DNA of 38,523 bases from Verrucomicrobiota bacterium (GCA_016235555.1 JACRKC010000011.1:1-38523); one strand, 5' to 3'. Shown: positions 9,034 to 17,735, numbered from the stretch's first letter. The notes: a model not told the origin generated them from the letters alone. Made by a program: numbers and translations.

Positions 9034-9504
9034 ATGCGCGAATACCCCGGCCGCCTGCATCACAACACACCGGCGTGGGTGGGAGACGGAGCGCTGTTCC
9101 ACGTGCGTGTGCGGGCTATGCCGGAACACCCCTCGTTGATCGAATCCCCACTCGCTTCCGATCTGCTCCGTGCCGCGCGCCGCTACCACGAACTCGGCCA
9201 CTGGTGGTGCGAGCTTTTCCTGCTGATGCCCGATCACGCCCACGCTCTGCTGGTGTTTCCGCGCGAGCCGGGAATGTCCGCGGCAATGCGCCACTGGAAG
9301 CGTGGCACGGCCCGCTTCCAGCGCGTCATTTGGCAGGAAGGTTTTTTCGATCACCGCCTGCGCAGCCCAGCCGAAGCCGGCGAAAAGTGGCACTACGTCC
9401 GTCGCAACCCCGTCGTGAAAAATCTCTGCACGACAGAAGACGGCTGGCCATGGTGGTGGAGCGGCATCATCGAAAACCCGCTGCTTGCAGGTGGAGCGCG
9501 TTGA
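9034..9504 (+). CDS. REP-associated tyrosine transposase (RAYT-2)
   Basis: A 156-residue Y1/HUH transposase of the TnpA-REP type. The HUH motif is MPDHAHALLVF (residues ~65-75). The likely nucleophile is the Tyr of EKWHYVRRNPVVKN (~residue 129). The HWWCELFLLMPDHAH block and WKRGTARFQ...WQEGFFDHRLRS are typical of RAYTs. The ATG follows a family-B REPIN by 16 bases. The last codons and stop (GGT GGA GCG CGT TGA, 9490-9504) are themselves the first bases of the next family-B REPIN, so the repeat supplies the stop codon. The enzyme differs clearly from RAYT-1 and is embedded in a different REP family, so family B is its probable substrate (inference from position). The frame is intact. Confidence 0.9.
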   Translation: MREYPGRLHHNTPAWVGDGALFHVRVRAMPEHPSLIESPLASDLLRAARRYHELGHWWCELFLLMPDHAHALLVFPREPGMSAAMRHWKRGTARFQRVIWQEGFFDHRLRSPAEAGEKWHYVRRNPVVKNLCTTEDGWPWWWSGIIENPLLAGGAR

Positions 9505-9607
9505 CCCCAACGCGCTTTCAGAAGTTCCGCCGGCCCCCAAGCCAGCGTCTTGAGGTCAAGCCGCTCCACCTCGACCATCGCGCATCCGTCGCGCAACGCG
9601 CTCCACC
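9490..9607. repeat. REPIN family B overlapping the RAYT-2 stop, plus extra arm
   Basis: A paired element runs 9490-9570 (GGTGGAGCGCGTTGACC ... GGTCAAGCCGCTCCACC). A third, degenerate arm follows at 9593-9607 (CAACGCGCTCCACCC). Its GGTGGAG head abuts the stop codon of the minus-strand sialate esterase gene, so the element connects the 3' ends of two convergent genes. Confidence 0.8.
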
Positions 9608-11254
9608 CTACCACGCGTCGCTCCGAAACGGCACCGCCGGCAGCCCCGCGCTGTTGTAGAGATTCGCCTCGGGCGCGTTTTTCCAGGCGTAGCGCACCGC
9701 CACCGGCTCCTTCACCTGCGGCGACGACACCAGCAACGTGTCGCGCTCGATCCGAGCGGTCGCCGGGAAAAACTTCCGGTCCGCGCCCGCGACTTCGAGC
9801 GACTGCACGGGCTTGTCGCGGGCGATCAAGCCGGTCGCGTGCGTAAACCGCACGCGCAGCGCCTGCCCTGAGTCGGTCGAACGCGCCGCGCCCGCCCCGG
9901 CGGGCAGGCTTTCGCGCGTCGCGCTCGCAAACGTCGGTCCCGTGTCGTCGCCCATCACGCCGTAGACGCGGTTCTTCGCCAGCAGTGCGAGCCGGCGGCC
10001 TACCTCCTGTTTGTTCGCCGGGTGGATGTCCTTCGGGTCGCCGATGTCGATCGCCAGCGCCTGCCCGGTGTTGGGCAGCGCGAGGGTCTTCGTCTGCGCT
10101 TCGCGCAGCGCCGCCCAACTCGCGCCGCTTGCGTCCGCGCCGACCGTGAAGTTGGCGAGGTTGGCCCAATAGAAGGGAAAGTCTCCCTGCCCGAAATGCG
10201 CCCGCCACGCCGTGATCATCGCGGCGAACAGCGCGTGATACTCGGCGGCGCGCTCGGCGTTGCTCTCGCCCTGATACCACAGCGCGCCGCGCAGCGCGTA
10301 GGGCAGTAGCGGGTTGATCATGCCGTTGAACAGCGCGGTCGGCGTCCACGGATCGCCCGGGCCGCGCGGGGCGCGTGGGCGCGGGTTTTTCTTCAGCCAA
10401 GCCGCCCGCGCGTCGCCCGCCGGGGCCTTCTTGCCCTTCGCGGCCTTCGTTGCGCCCGCGGCTTCCGCGGTGACAGCCGCCTCGGCCTTCGTCCACGCGG
10501 CGAACGCCTGCTCGTAGGCTGCGCGATTGGCGGGATAGGCGGCGACATTCTGCTGCCAGCGCTCACGCACGACGCCGAACTCCGGCCGGCTCGCGAGCGC
10601 GGCCGGGCTCAGCCACGACTCGACCGGCGTGCCGCCCCACGAGCTGTGCACGAGGCCGACCGGCACGCCGAGTTTTTGGAAAATCTCCCGCGCGAAAAAA
10701 TATCCCACCGCCGTGAAGCCGCCCGCCGTCTGCGGCGACGCCGCCTCCCAACCGCTCGTCTGCACGGTGTCGGCGGGCGCCGCGGCCACCGTTTGGGCGA
10801 TCCGCACGTGGCGGATGAGCGGGAGATTCGCCGCGGCCACCTCCGCCGCCGCGTTGATCACACGGGTGTTGGCCTGCCACGTGCCGGGGCGCGCCTCGAC
10901 GGTCATCTCCATGTTCGACTGTCCCGAGCACAGCCACACTTCGCCCACGAGCACGTCGCGCACGACGAGGGCGTTGGTGCCCGTCACCGTGAGGTCGGCG
11001 CCCTGCGCGCTCGCGGCGAGTTTTTCCAAATACACGATCCAGCGTCCGTCGGCGCCGGCGGTGGCGGCGGCGGTCTGACCGCGAAACTCCACGCGCACCT
11101 TCTCGCCCGGTGCGGCCCGGCCCCACACGGGCACGGGCTGGTCGCGTTGGAGCACCGCGTGGTCGGTGAAGAGCGGCGCGAGCGTGACCTCGGCACGGAC
11201 CGCGCACGACGCGGCGAACCAGAGTGCAATCAGGAGCGGGGACAGGCGTTTCAT
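9608..11254 (-). CDS. Sialate O-acetylesterase-family protein
   Basis: A 548-residue SGNH-type esterase predicted to remove O-acetyl groups from sialic acid or other glycans outside the cytoplasm. The ATG at 11254 begins a signal peptide (MKRLSPLLIALWFAASCAVRA). Family motifs in order: FTDHAVLQRDQPVPVWG (~29-45), LCSGQSNMEM with nucleophile Ser113, SSWGGTPVESW, LWYQGESNA, and GDPKDIHPANKQEVGRRLA, which supplies the Asp/His pair. An Ala/Lys-rich linker (TAEAAGATKAAKGKKAPAG) precedes the conserved WYQGESN block. A short dispersed repeat sits in frame near residues 458-465 (RSTDSGQA). The gene is divergent from the CE15-like esterase with about 100 bases between starts. Both are probably secreted and act on acylated polysaccharide; the specific substrate cannot be read from sequence. 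Confidence 0.9.
   Translation of the reverse strand: MKRLSPLLIALWFAASCAVRAEVTLAPLFTDHAVLQRDQPVPVWGRAAPGEKVRVEFRGQTAAATAGADGRWIVYLEKLAASAQGADLTVTGTNALVVRDVLVGEVWLCSGQSNMEMTVEARPGTWQANTRVINAAAEVAAANLPLIRHVRIAQTVAAAPADTVQTSGWEAASPQTAGGFTAVGYFFAREIFQKLGVPVGLVHSSWGGTPVESWLSPAALASRPEFGVVRERWQQNVAAYPANRAAYEQAFAAWTKAEAAVTAEAAGATKAAKGKKAPAGDARAAWLKKNPRPRAPRGPGDPWTPTALFNGMINPLLPYALRGALWYQGESNAERAAEYHALFAAMITAWRAHFGQGDFPFYWANLANFTVGADASGASWAALREAQTKTLALPNTGQALAIDIGDPKDIHPANKQEVGRRLALLAKNRVYGVMGDDTGPTFASATRESLPAGAGAARSTDSGQALRVRFTHATGLIARDKPVQSLEVAGADRKFFPATARIERDTLLVSSPQVKEPVAVRYAWKNAPEANLYNSAGLPAVPFRSDAW
9860..9883 (-). repeat. Short dispersed repeat inside sialate esterase gene
   Basis: On the minus strand TTCGACCGACTCAGGGCAGG then CG, matching TTCGAC...CTCAGGGCAGGC at 8241-8264. 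It encodes STDSGQA in a loop before the LRVRFTHATGLI strand and keeps the frame. Confidence 0.6.
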
Positions 11255-11351
11255 CCGGGAAGAGGACAACAGTCGAAGCCGAATGGCCGCCCGTTCCGAG
11301 CGCGAAAACCGCCGGGCTTGCCCCGGCGTCCGCCCGCGCCAGCATCGCGCC

Positions 11352-12644
11352 ATGCTCTCGCGACTATCCCCCCTGCTGTTCGCGCTCACCGCCGGTCTCG
11401 CGCTCGCCGCCAACCAGCCCGGCATCAACTACGACGAGGCCAAGGTCCGCCCCTACACGCTGCCCGATCCGCTCAAGCTGGCCGACGGCTCCCCGGTGCG
11501 CGATGCCGCGGTGTGGCGCGCGAGGCGCCGCGCCGAATTGCTCGAGTTGTTCGCGCGCGAAGTCTACGGCCGCACGCCCGGCGGCCGGCCGGCGGCGATG
11601 CATTGGGAGGTCACGTCGATCGACCGCGCCGCGCTCGGCGGCAAGGCTGTGCGCAAGGAAATCACGGTCTGGTTCACCGCGAAAAAAGACGGCCCGCGCA
11701 TGCACCTGCTCGTTTACCAGCCGCCGGGCGCGGCCGGTGCGCACCAGCCGTGGCCCGCGTTTCTCGGACTGAATTATTACGGCAACAACTCCGTGAACGC
11801 CGATCCCGGCCTCGCGCTTTCGACGCGCTGGATGCGCACCAACGCCGAGCTCAAGATCGTCAACAGCCGCGCCACCGAGGGCACGCGCGGCGCGCACGCC
11901 TCCCGCTGGGAGGTCGAGACCGTCGTCGCCCGCGGCTACGCCACCGCCAGCATCTACTACGGCGACCTCTGCGAAGACCGCCCCGAGGGGCTCAAGTCCG
12001 ACGTGGCCACGCTCTTTGGCACGCCGCCCACCGAGCAGCGCCGCGGCGAGGAATGGGGCGCCATCGGCATCTGGGCGTGGGGGCTCTCCCGCGCGCTCGA
12101 TGTGCTCGCGGCTGATCCCGAGATCGATGCGAAACGGGTCGCCGTGCATGGCCACTCGCGCCTCGGCAAGACCGCGCTCTGGGCCGCCGCGCAGGACGAG
12201 CGTTTTGCGCTGGCGATCTCCAACGATAGCGGGGCTGGCGGTGCGGCGCTCTCGATGCGCGACTACGGCGAGACCGTCGAGCGCCTCAACACCTCGTTCC
12301 CGCACTGGTTCGCGAAGAATTTTCGCGCCTACAACGCCCGCGAGTCCGCGCTCCCCGTCGACCAGCATGAACTGCTCGCGCTCATCGCCCCGCGCCCGCT
12401 GCACGTCGCGAGCGCCGAGGACGACAAATGGGCCGACCCCCGCGGCGAGTTTCTCGCGGTGAAAGCCGCCGAGCCGGTCTATGCGCTCTTCGGCAAGAAG
12501 GGTCTCGGCCGCGCCGAGATGCCGGCCGTGAACCAGCCCGCGCTCGGCGACGCCCTCGCCTACCACATCCGCACCGGCCCGCACGACATCAAGCCCTACG
12601 ACTGGGCGCAGTATCTCGATTTTGCGGACCGCGCGATGAGGTGA
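11352..12644 (+). CDS. CE15-like glucuronoyl methylesterase
   Basis: A 430-residue alpha/beta hydrolase resembling carbohydrate esterase family 15, which cleaves ester links to (methyl)glucuronic acid, for example between lignin and xylan. The ATG at 11352 starts a signal peptide (MLSRLSPLLFALTAGLALA). The signature GHSRLGKTALW places the nucleophile at Ser269. The terminal His is likely His411 in GPHDIKPYDW. The region HVASAEDDKWADPRGEF is the conserved pre-His segment. Upstream open frame without a signal peptide is rejected as start. It is divergent from the sialate esterase and convergent with the sulfatase, the latter gap being filled with REPs. Bacterial CE15 members vary in substrate, so glucuronoyl esterase is the family assignment rather than a proven activity. 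Confidence 0.88.
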   Translation: MLSRLSPLLFALTAGLALAANQPGINYDEAKVRPYTLPDPLKLADGSPVRDAAVWRARRRAELLELFAREVYGRTPGGRPAAMHWEVTSIDRAALGGKAVRKEITVWFTAKKDGPRMHLLVYQPPGAAGAHQPWPAFLGLNYYGNNSVNADPGLALSTRWMRTNAELKIVNSRATEGTRGAHASRWEVETVVARGYATASIYYGDLCEDRPEGLKSDVATLFGTPPTEQRRGEEWGAIGIWAWGLSRALDVLAADPEIDAKRVAVHGHSRLGKTALWAAAQDERFALAISNDSGAGGAALSMRDYGETVERLNTSFPHWFAKNFRAYNARESALPVDQHELLALIAPRPLHVASAEDDKWADPRGEFLAVKAAEPVYALFGKKGLGRAEMPAVNQPALGDALAYHIRTGPHDIKPYDWAQYLDFADRAMR

Positions 12645-12650
12645 GCCGGT

Positions 12651-12791
12651 GTAGCGGCCGAGGTGACGAGGCCGGCCACAATCACAGCTCAAGCGGTCCC
12701 GCTTCTCACGAAGCGGGCTACGGGGAAGTGTAGCCCGGCTCGCGAGAGCCGGGACTCGTCGGCCTCCCTCCGTCGACGGCGACAATTCTAC
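12651..12791. repeat. Cluster of GTAG-type REPs between convergent genes
   Basis: At least three hairpins: GTAGCGGCCGAGGTGACGAG (12651 on); CCCGCTTCTCACGAAGCGGG then CTAC (12698-12721, inverted); GTAGCCCGGCTCGCGAGAGC then CGGG (12730-12753). A further CTAC ends near 12791. This fills the whole gap between the CE15-like and sulfatase stop codons. It may also act as a transcription barrier, but no U-tract terminator is present. Confidence 0.75.
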
Positions 12792-12794
12792 CGC

Positions 12795-15107
12795 CTACCG
12801 CGGCGGCGCCGTGTCGAACACCACTTCGCGGATCGTCCCGCGGAACGCGAACGGCGGCGCGTAGTCCTCGCTCACCGGCGTGTAGAGATCGCAGCCGAAG
12901 TCCAGCGTCTCGTGGCTGACGTTGCCCGGCATCGCGTGCGGCACGCGTCCGCGCCCGATGGCGCGGCCGTCGAGGGAGAGGGTCACATTGGCGTCACCCG
13001 CCTTCGCGAGCGCGAACTCCGCCCGCACCGTGTGCGCGCCGGCGGGCAGCGGCTCGGCGCCCGTCACAGTCGTGCGTTCCTCACCGGCGTAGTTGTAGTG
13101 AAACACGAGACGGTTGTTCAGGATGTAGAGCGCGTAGCCCGCGAAACGCCCGCCGTGCGCGACGAGCACGCCGTCGCCGCTCGCGTCGGTCGCGGCGCGA
13201 TCGAGCGATACGGTGAGTGTCATCGAGAGATTGCGGCGCTCGGGCGCCGTGTATTTGTGCAGGCCGGAGAGCGGCGGGTGGTAGACCACGTGCGTGCGTT
13301 GCAGGTTTTCCGGCGGGCGCAGCATGTCGCGGTCGAGGAAGCGGTCGTCGAGTGGATAGACGTCGTTGCGCTGGGCTTCGCGCTCCCAGACGGCGAGCAG
13401 CTCCGCGACCTTGGCGGGCTGCGCCTTCGCGAGATCGCGCAGCTCCGTCGGGTCGTTCGCGAGGTCGTAGAGTTCCCACGTGTCCTGCTCCCACGGCGTG
13501 CCGCTCTTGTGCCAGGCGACGAGCTTCCAGCCCTCATGCACGATCGCGCGGTGGCCGTAGATTTCGAAATGCTGCGTGCGGTGGCGCGCGGGCGCGGCGG
13601 CGTCTTCTTTTGGCCACGTGTAGGCGAGACTCGTGCCGTCGGAGATCGGCCCATTCGTAGCGGAACGCGTGAGCGTTTCGCTGTTGAGCGAAAGCCTCAC
13701 GGCTTCCGCTACGGGTGTCGTTGGAGTGATTCCCGCGACGTCGAGCACGGTCGGCAGCACGTCGGTCACGTCGGTGAACTGCGGCCGGATCGCACCGGCA
13801 TCGGTGATGCGCGCGGGCCAGTGGGCGATGAGCGGTGTGCGGATGCCGCCTTCGTGCACGGTGCCTTTCTGGCGGCGGAAGGGCGTGTTGCCCGCCTGCG
13901 TCCAGCCGATGGGGTAAGTCGGATAGGTCATCGGCCCGCCGAGCTGGTCGTAGTGCGCGAGGCCGCCGGCGAGCGTGCCGTGCTGGTTGGTCGAGAAAAG
14001 CCGCATCTCGTTCCAGATGCCCTCGGCGCCACCCTCGGGGCTCGCGCCGTTGTCGGAGGCGAGGAGGATGAGCGTGTTCTTCATCTCGCCCGTGCGCTCG
14101 AGCCAGTCGAGCAGCCGGCCCATCTCGCGGTCCGTGGCCTCCAGGCACGCCGCGAAGCACTCGTAATAACGCGCGAAGAGCCGGCGCTCGTCGGCCGAAA
14201 GCTCGGCCCACGGCTTCACGCCGGGATTGGGCGGCGGCAGCGGCGTGTCGCGCGGGATGAGGCCGAGTTGTTTTTGTCTTTCCAACGTGGCCGCCCGCAC
14301 GGCGTCCCAGCCCGCGTCGAACTTGCCGCGCCACTTCGCCAGCAGCTCCGGTGGCGCGTGGTGCGGCGCGTGACCCGCGCAGTAGGCGAGGTAGAGGAAG
14401 AACGGCCGCTCCGCCGCCGTCGCGCGTTGCTCGGAGAGAAAGTCGATCGCGCGGTCCGTGAAATCCGCGTCCATGAAATAATCGCCGCCGTGCGGGCGCG
14501 TGGCCGCGGGCGTCACGCGCGTTCGGTCCGCGAAAATCTCCGGCGCAAACTGGTTCATGTCGCCGCCGATGTAACCATAGAAGTGGTCGAAGCCGCGGCC
14601 CGTGGGCCAGTGCGCGGACTCGCCGGCGGGATTCGCGTCGGCCATCGGCGCGAGGTGCCATTTGCCGACGGCATACGTGCTGTAGCCGGCGGCGCTCAGG
14701 TGCTGCGCGAGCGTGACGGCGTCGGGGCGGATGCCGCCGCGGCTGTTGGGAAATCCGTTCGAGTATTCGGCGATCGTGGCGACGCCGACGGCGTGGGGGT
14801 TGCGCCCGGAGAGCAGCGCCGCGCGCGTGGGCGAGCACACGGAACGCACGTGGAAGTTGTTGTAACGAATCCCGCCGCGCGCGAGCCGGTCGATATTCGG
14901 CGTGGCGAGCGACGAGCCGTAGCAGCCGAACTGCCCGAAGCCGACGTCGTCCCACAGGATCACGATCACGTTTGGCGCGCCCGCCGCCGGACGCCCGCGG
15001 GCCGGCCACTGCGGTGTGGCGTCGCGGTAGGTGCGGGGTTCGGCGGCGTGCGCCGCCAACACGGCGCCGAAAAACAACCAGGGGTGAAATGCGCGCATGC
15101 GGTTCAT
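12795..15107 (-). CDS. Secreted arylsulfatase
   Basis: A 770-residue sulfatase (alkaline-phosphatase fold) that should hydrolyse sulfate esters, probably on a polysaccharide, outside the cytoplasm. The ATG at 15107 precedes a signal peptide (MNRMRAFHPWLFFGAVLAAHAA); Met4 is an alternative. NVIVILWDDVGFGQFGCYG contains the Asp53/54 metal ligands. SVCSPTRAALLSGR is the C-x-P-x-R site, with Cys91 expected to become formylglycine. This needs a maturase (anSME or FGE) not found here. HGTLAGG...KGTVHEGGIRTPLIAHWP is the usual C-terminal catalytic region. Residues ~600-770 form a beta-rich extension (GDGVLVAHGGRFAGYALYI) seen in the long arylsulfatases. A GTAG-type REPIN is present in frame at residues ~466-484, between VAGITPTT and PISDGTSLAYTW. 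The gene is divergent from the lyase gene. Confidence 0.92.
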   Translation of the reverse strand: MNRMRAFHPWLFFGAVLAAHAAEPRTYRDATPQWPARGRPAAGAPNVIVILWDDVGFGQFGCYGSSLATPNIDRLARGGIRYNNFHVRSVCSPTRAALLSGRNPHAVGVATIAEYSNGFPNSRGGIRPDAVTLAQHLSAAGYSTYAVGKWHLAPMADANPAGESAHWPTGRGFDHFYGYIGGDMNQFAPEIFADRTRVTPAATRPHGGDYFMDADFTDRAIDFLSEQRATAAERPFFLYLAYCAGHAPHHAPPELLAKWRGKFDAGWDAVRAATLERQKQLGLIPRDTPLPPPNPGVKPWAELSADERRLFARYYECFAACLEATDREMGRLLDWLERTGEMKNTLILLASDNGASPEGGAEGIWNEMRLFSTNQHGTLAGGLAHYDQLGGPMTYPTYPIGWTQAGNTPFRRQKGTVHEGGIRTPLIAHWPARITDAGAIRPQFTDVTDVLPTVLDVAGITPTTPVAEAVRLSLNSETLTRSATNGPISDGTSLAYTWPKEDAAAPARHRTQHFEIYGHRAIVHEGWKLVAWHKSGTPWEQDTWELYDLANDPTELRDLAKAQPAKVAELLAVWEREAQRNDVYPLDDRFLDRDMLRPPENLQRTHVVYHPPLSGLHKYTAPERRNLSMTLTVSLDRAATDASGDGVLVAHGGRFAGYALYILNNRLVFHYNYAGEERTTVTGAEPLPAGAHTVRAEFALAKAGDANVTLSLDGRAIGRGRVPHAMPGNVSHETLDFGCDLYTPVSEDYAPPFAFRGTIREVVFDTAPPR
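13657..13712. repeat. REPIN family D inside the sulfatase gene
   Basis: Starts GTAGCGGAACGCGTGAGCGT and ends CACGGCTTCCGCTAC. The two 25-base arms match at about 21 positions, with CG/GC swaps at both mismatched spots, and meet at TGTTGA. It is read in frame on the minus strand as VAEAVRLSLNSETLTRSA. Confidence 0.85.
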
Positions 15108-15262
15108 CGGCCCGCACGGTGTCGGCGATGTCCTCCCGGTGCAATGTCAGGCTGCCACGCGAAGTGCCGGAAGGTGCCTCTCGGTTTTCTGCCTGCGACA
15201 GGACGCCTCAGCCACGCTTGCTCGCCTCGTCGATGGCAGAAAGGCGGGATGCGTCCCATCCG
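15108..15262. other. Divergent intergenic region, no gene seen
   Basis: Lies between the sulfatase start and the terminal-inverted-repeat element, so it should hold the sulfatase promoter. I see no convincing -35/-10 pair, operator or small gene. Confidence 0.5.
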
Positions 15263-15400
15263 GGTGTAACTCAAAGTGAGGTCATCTTTCGAGGGCCTCG
15301 GCTGTAGCGGCGGTCTATGACCGTCGGCGTTGCGCCAAGGGAATTCGTTCGGCGGTCATAGACCGCCGCTACAAATCGCTGACCTCAGTTTGAGTTGCAC
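15263..15400. mobile_element. MITE-like element copy 1 with internal REPIN
   Basis: 138 bp. Left end GTGTAACTCAAAGTGAGGTCA; right end (rc) GTGCAACTCAAACTGAGGTC, about 19 of 21 matching. Inside, a GTAG-type REPIN (15304-15372) runs GTAGCGGCGGTCTATGACCG ... CGGTCATAGACCGCCGCTAC. It has no coding capacity. Copies 2 and 3 are at 31939-32077 and 34602-34732. Confidence 0.8.
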
Positions 15401-15463
15401 TTCGGACCATCCGATGCGCTCCGGTGCAACTGGGCACGGCGGTGCAGCGTCTCCGGCTGGCAC

Positions 15464-17701
15464 ATGCACCCCACGCGCACGCTTCTCGCCGCCGCCGCGT
15501 TTTTGCTGACTTTTCTTCGCGCCGCCGATCCCGCGATCCCCGTCCCGCCGCCGGAGCATCCGCGGCTCTACCTCCGGGCCACCGACGTCGCGAAATTGCC
15601 GCAGCGCCTCGCGCATCCGGTGCTCGCCCCGGTGGTCGCGCGACTCGAGCGCAACGCCGCGCGCTCGCCGCAGGCGCGCGTCGAGTGGCAGGCGCTCCAG
15701 CAACTCGTCCGCCCCGACGCGACGCAGGCGCGCATCATCATCGCCGACACGCTCGCGTTGCTGAAAAAATGCGAACTTGCCGACCGCCAGGACGCCTGCC
15801 GCGAGACCGGCCGCATGATGGTCACCGGCGCCATCGTCTACGACTGGCTCTACGCGCGGCTCACGGCCGAGGATCGGCGCACGTTCATCACCGAGCTCGT
15901 CCGTCTCGCGAAGACGCAGGAGTGCGGCTACCCGCCCACGCGCGGCGGCTCCGTGACCGGCCACGCGTCCGAGGCGATGATCATGCGCGACATGATCTCG
16001 GCGGGCATCGCGATCCACGACGAGGAGCCGGAGATGTATCGCCTGGCCGCGGGCCGCTTCTTCCGCGAGCACCGGCCGGCGCGCAACTGGTTCTACCCGG
16101 GCGGTGCCTATCACCAGGGCGATTCCTACGGTGCGCACCGCTACTCGTGGGATCTGTTTCCGCTCTTCATCTTTGACCGGCTCGGCGCGGGCAACGTTTA
16201 CAACGCTGCGCAGCGCTTCGTGCCCTACCTCTGGGTCTACACCACGCGTCCCGACGGCCAGCGCCTGCGTGCCGGCGACACCTTCAAACACAGCACGCCC
16301 TGGGGCCAGCCGTGGAACGAGTTCGGCGGCACGCTCCTCACCGCGAGCTATTACGGCGACGGCGTGCTGCTCAGCCACGCGTTGAAACAGGACGGCGCCA
16401 ACTCCCTCGAACCCATCTTCGAATTGCTCTGGCGCGATCCCGACCTGCCGTCGCAGCCCGTCGCGTCGCTGCCGCTCTCGCGCTATTTCGGTTCGCCGTT
16501 CGGCTGGATGGTCGCGCGCACGGGCTGGGGTGAGGATGCCGTGATCGCCGAGCTCAAAATCAACGAATACAACTTCGCCAACCACCAGCATCTCGACGCC
16601 GGGGCGTTTCAACTCTACGCGCGCGGCGCGCTCGCGCTCGATTCCGGCCTCTACGAAGGCGGTTCGTCCGGCAACTATGGCAGTCCGCACCACAAGAACT
16701 ATTACTGGCGCACGATCGCGCACAACTCGCTGCTGGTTTACGATCCCGCCGAGAAGTTCAGCTCGAAGGGTGACTACGGAAACGACGGCGGCCAGCGTCT
16801 GCCGCGCCACACCCGCTCGGAGGCGGCCACCCTTGAAGCTTTGCTCGCACCGGACAACGGCTACCGCACGGGTCGCGTGCTCGCGCACGGCTTCGGCCCC
16901 GACGCGCAGGCGCCGGCCTACACGCTGCTGCAAGGCGACATCACCGCCGCCTACAGCAAAAAAGTGAGCGCCGTCACGCGTTCGTTCGTGTTCCTGAACC
17001 TGAAAAACACGCGCGTGCCGGCCGCACTCATCGTGTTCGACCGCGTGGTGAGCGCCGATCCCGCGTTCAGGAAATTCTGGCTGCTGCACGCGCAGGAAGA
17101 GCCGCGCATCGACGGCCCGCGCGCCACCGTCAACCGCACCGAGCACGACGCGCGCGGGCAACTGAACCTCGACGTGCTGCTCCCCGCCGCCGACAACGCC
17201 GACCTCCAGAAGATCGGCGGCCGCGGCAAGGAATACTGGGTCTTCGGCACCAACTGGGCGAACGACGTCGACCCGGCCCGCGAAGCCCGCACATCACACG
17301 AAACCGGCGTCTGGCGCCTCGAGCTCTCGCCCAAACACGCCGCCGCCGAGGATCTGTTTCTCACGGTCATGCAGACCACCGACCGCACGTCGCCCGCGCG
17401 TCTGCCCGTGCAGCGCATCGACGCCGGCGAACGCGTGGGCTGCGTCCTCACGAGCGACGATGCCACGTGGCTCGTGCTGCTGAGGAAAGATAATGCGCGC
17501 TCGGCCGAGCGAGTCGCTTTCACCGCGCCGAGCGCGAAACGCTGCCGCATGCTCCTCACCGATCTCGCGCCTGGCCGCTGGGAGGCGCGGCGTGCGGGCG
17601 CGGGCGAGGTGGTTGCGTTCAGCGTGGAGTTGGATTCGGGCGCCGGTTGGCTTGAAGGCGCGGCTGGTGATTGGAGCGTGACCCAGGTGACCTCCCGCTG
17701 A
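15464..17701 (+). CDS. Heparinase II/III-family polysaccharide lyase
   Basis: A 745-residue secreted protein resembling heparinase II/III-type lyases, which cleave uronic-acid-containing polysaccharides by beta-elimination. The ATG at 15464 begins a signal peptide (MHPTRTLLAAAAFLLTFLRA); upstream open frame belongs to the MITE end and is rejected. An alpha-helical (alpha/alpha)-toroid region spans ~40-340, with DWLYARLTAEDRRTF, GGAYHQGDSYGAHRYSWDLFP and AGDTFKHSTPWGQPW. The conserved C-terminal beta-domain entry is KINEYNFANHQHLDAGAFQLYARGALALDSG, followed by NYYWRTIAHNSLLVYDP. Tyr in GDSYGAHRYSWD and His in ANHQHLDAG are candidate catalytic or metal residues by family analogy. Length fits heparinase II (PL21-like). 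It is divergent from the sulfatase, with the MITE between them, consistent with action on a sulfated glycan (inference). Confidence 0.88.
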   Translation: MHPTRTLLAAAAFLLTFLRAADPAIPVPPPEHPRLYLRATDVAKLPQRLAHPVLAPVVARLERNAARSPQARVEWQALQQLVRPDATQARIIIADTLALLKKCELADRQDACRETGRMMVTGAIVYDWLYARLTAEDRRTFITELVRLAKTQECGYPPTRGGSVTGHASEAMIMRDMISAGIAIHDEEPEMYRLAAGRFFREHRPARNWFYPGGAYHQGDSYGAHRYSWDLFPLFIFDRLGAGNVYNAAQRFVPYLWVYTTRPDGQRLRAGDTFKHSTPWGQPWNEFGGTLLTASYYGDGVLLSHALKQDGANSLEPIFELLWRDPDLPSQPVASLPLSRYFGSPFGWMVARTGWGEDAVIAELKINEYNFANHQHLDAGAFQLYARGALALDSGLYEGGSSGNYGSPHHKNYYWRTIAHNSLLVYDPAEKFSSKGDYGNDGGQRLPRHTRSEAATLEALLAPDNGYRTGRVLAHGFGPDAQAPAYTLLQGDITAAYSKKVSAVTRSFVFLNLKNTRVPAALIVFDRVVSADPAFRKFWLLHAQEEPRIDGPRATVNRTEHDARGQLNLDVLLPAADNADLQKIGGRGKEYWVFGTNWANDVDPAREARTSHETGVWRLELSPKHAAAEDLFLTVMQTTDRTSPARLPVQRIDAGERVGCVLTSDDATWLVLLRKDNARSAERVAFTAPSAKRCRMLLTDLAPGRWEARRAGAGEVVAFSVELDSGAGWLEGAAGDWSVTQVTSR

Positions 17702-17735
17702 GTCCCGCCCGCCTAATCGAGATTTCCGCGGGCGA

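Noticed and set aside
8757-9607. Repeat island considered as a CRISPR array
   Set aside because: Units are palindromic, irregularly spaced, differently oriented and lack uniform spacers; no cas gene is nearby. They fit REP/REPIN elements.
12663-15269. An 868-codon plus-strand open frame over the sulfatase
   Set aside because: Antisense shadow; the minus strand encodes a complete sulfatase with signal peptide and C-x-P-x-R site.
15395-15463. Upstream extension of the heparinase-type lyase
   Set aside because: It begins within the right end of MITE copy 1 and precedes a clean signal peptide starting at 15464.
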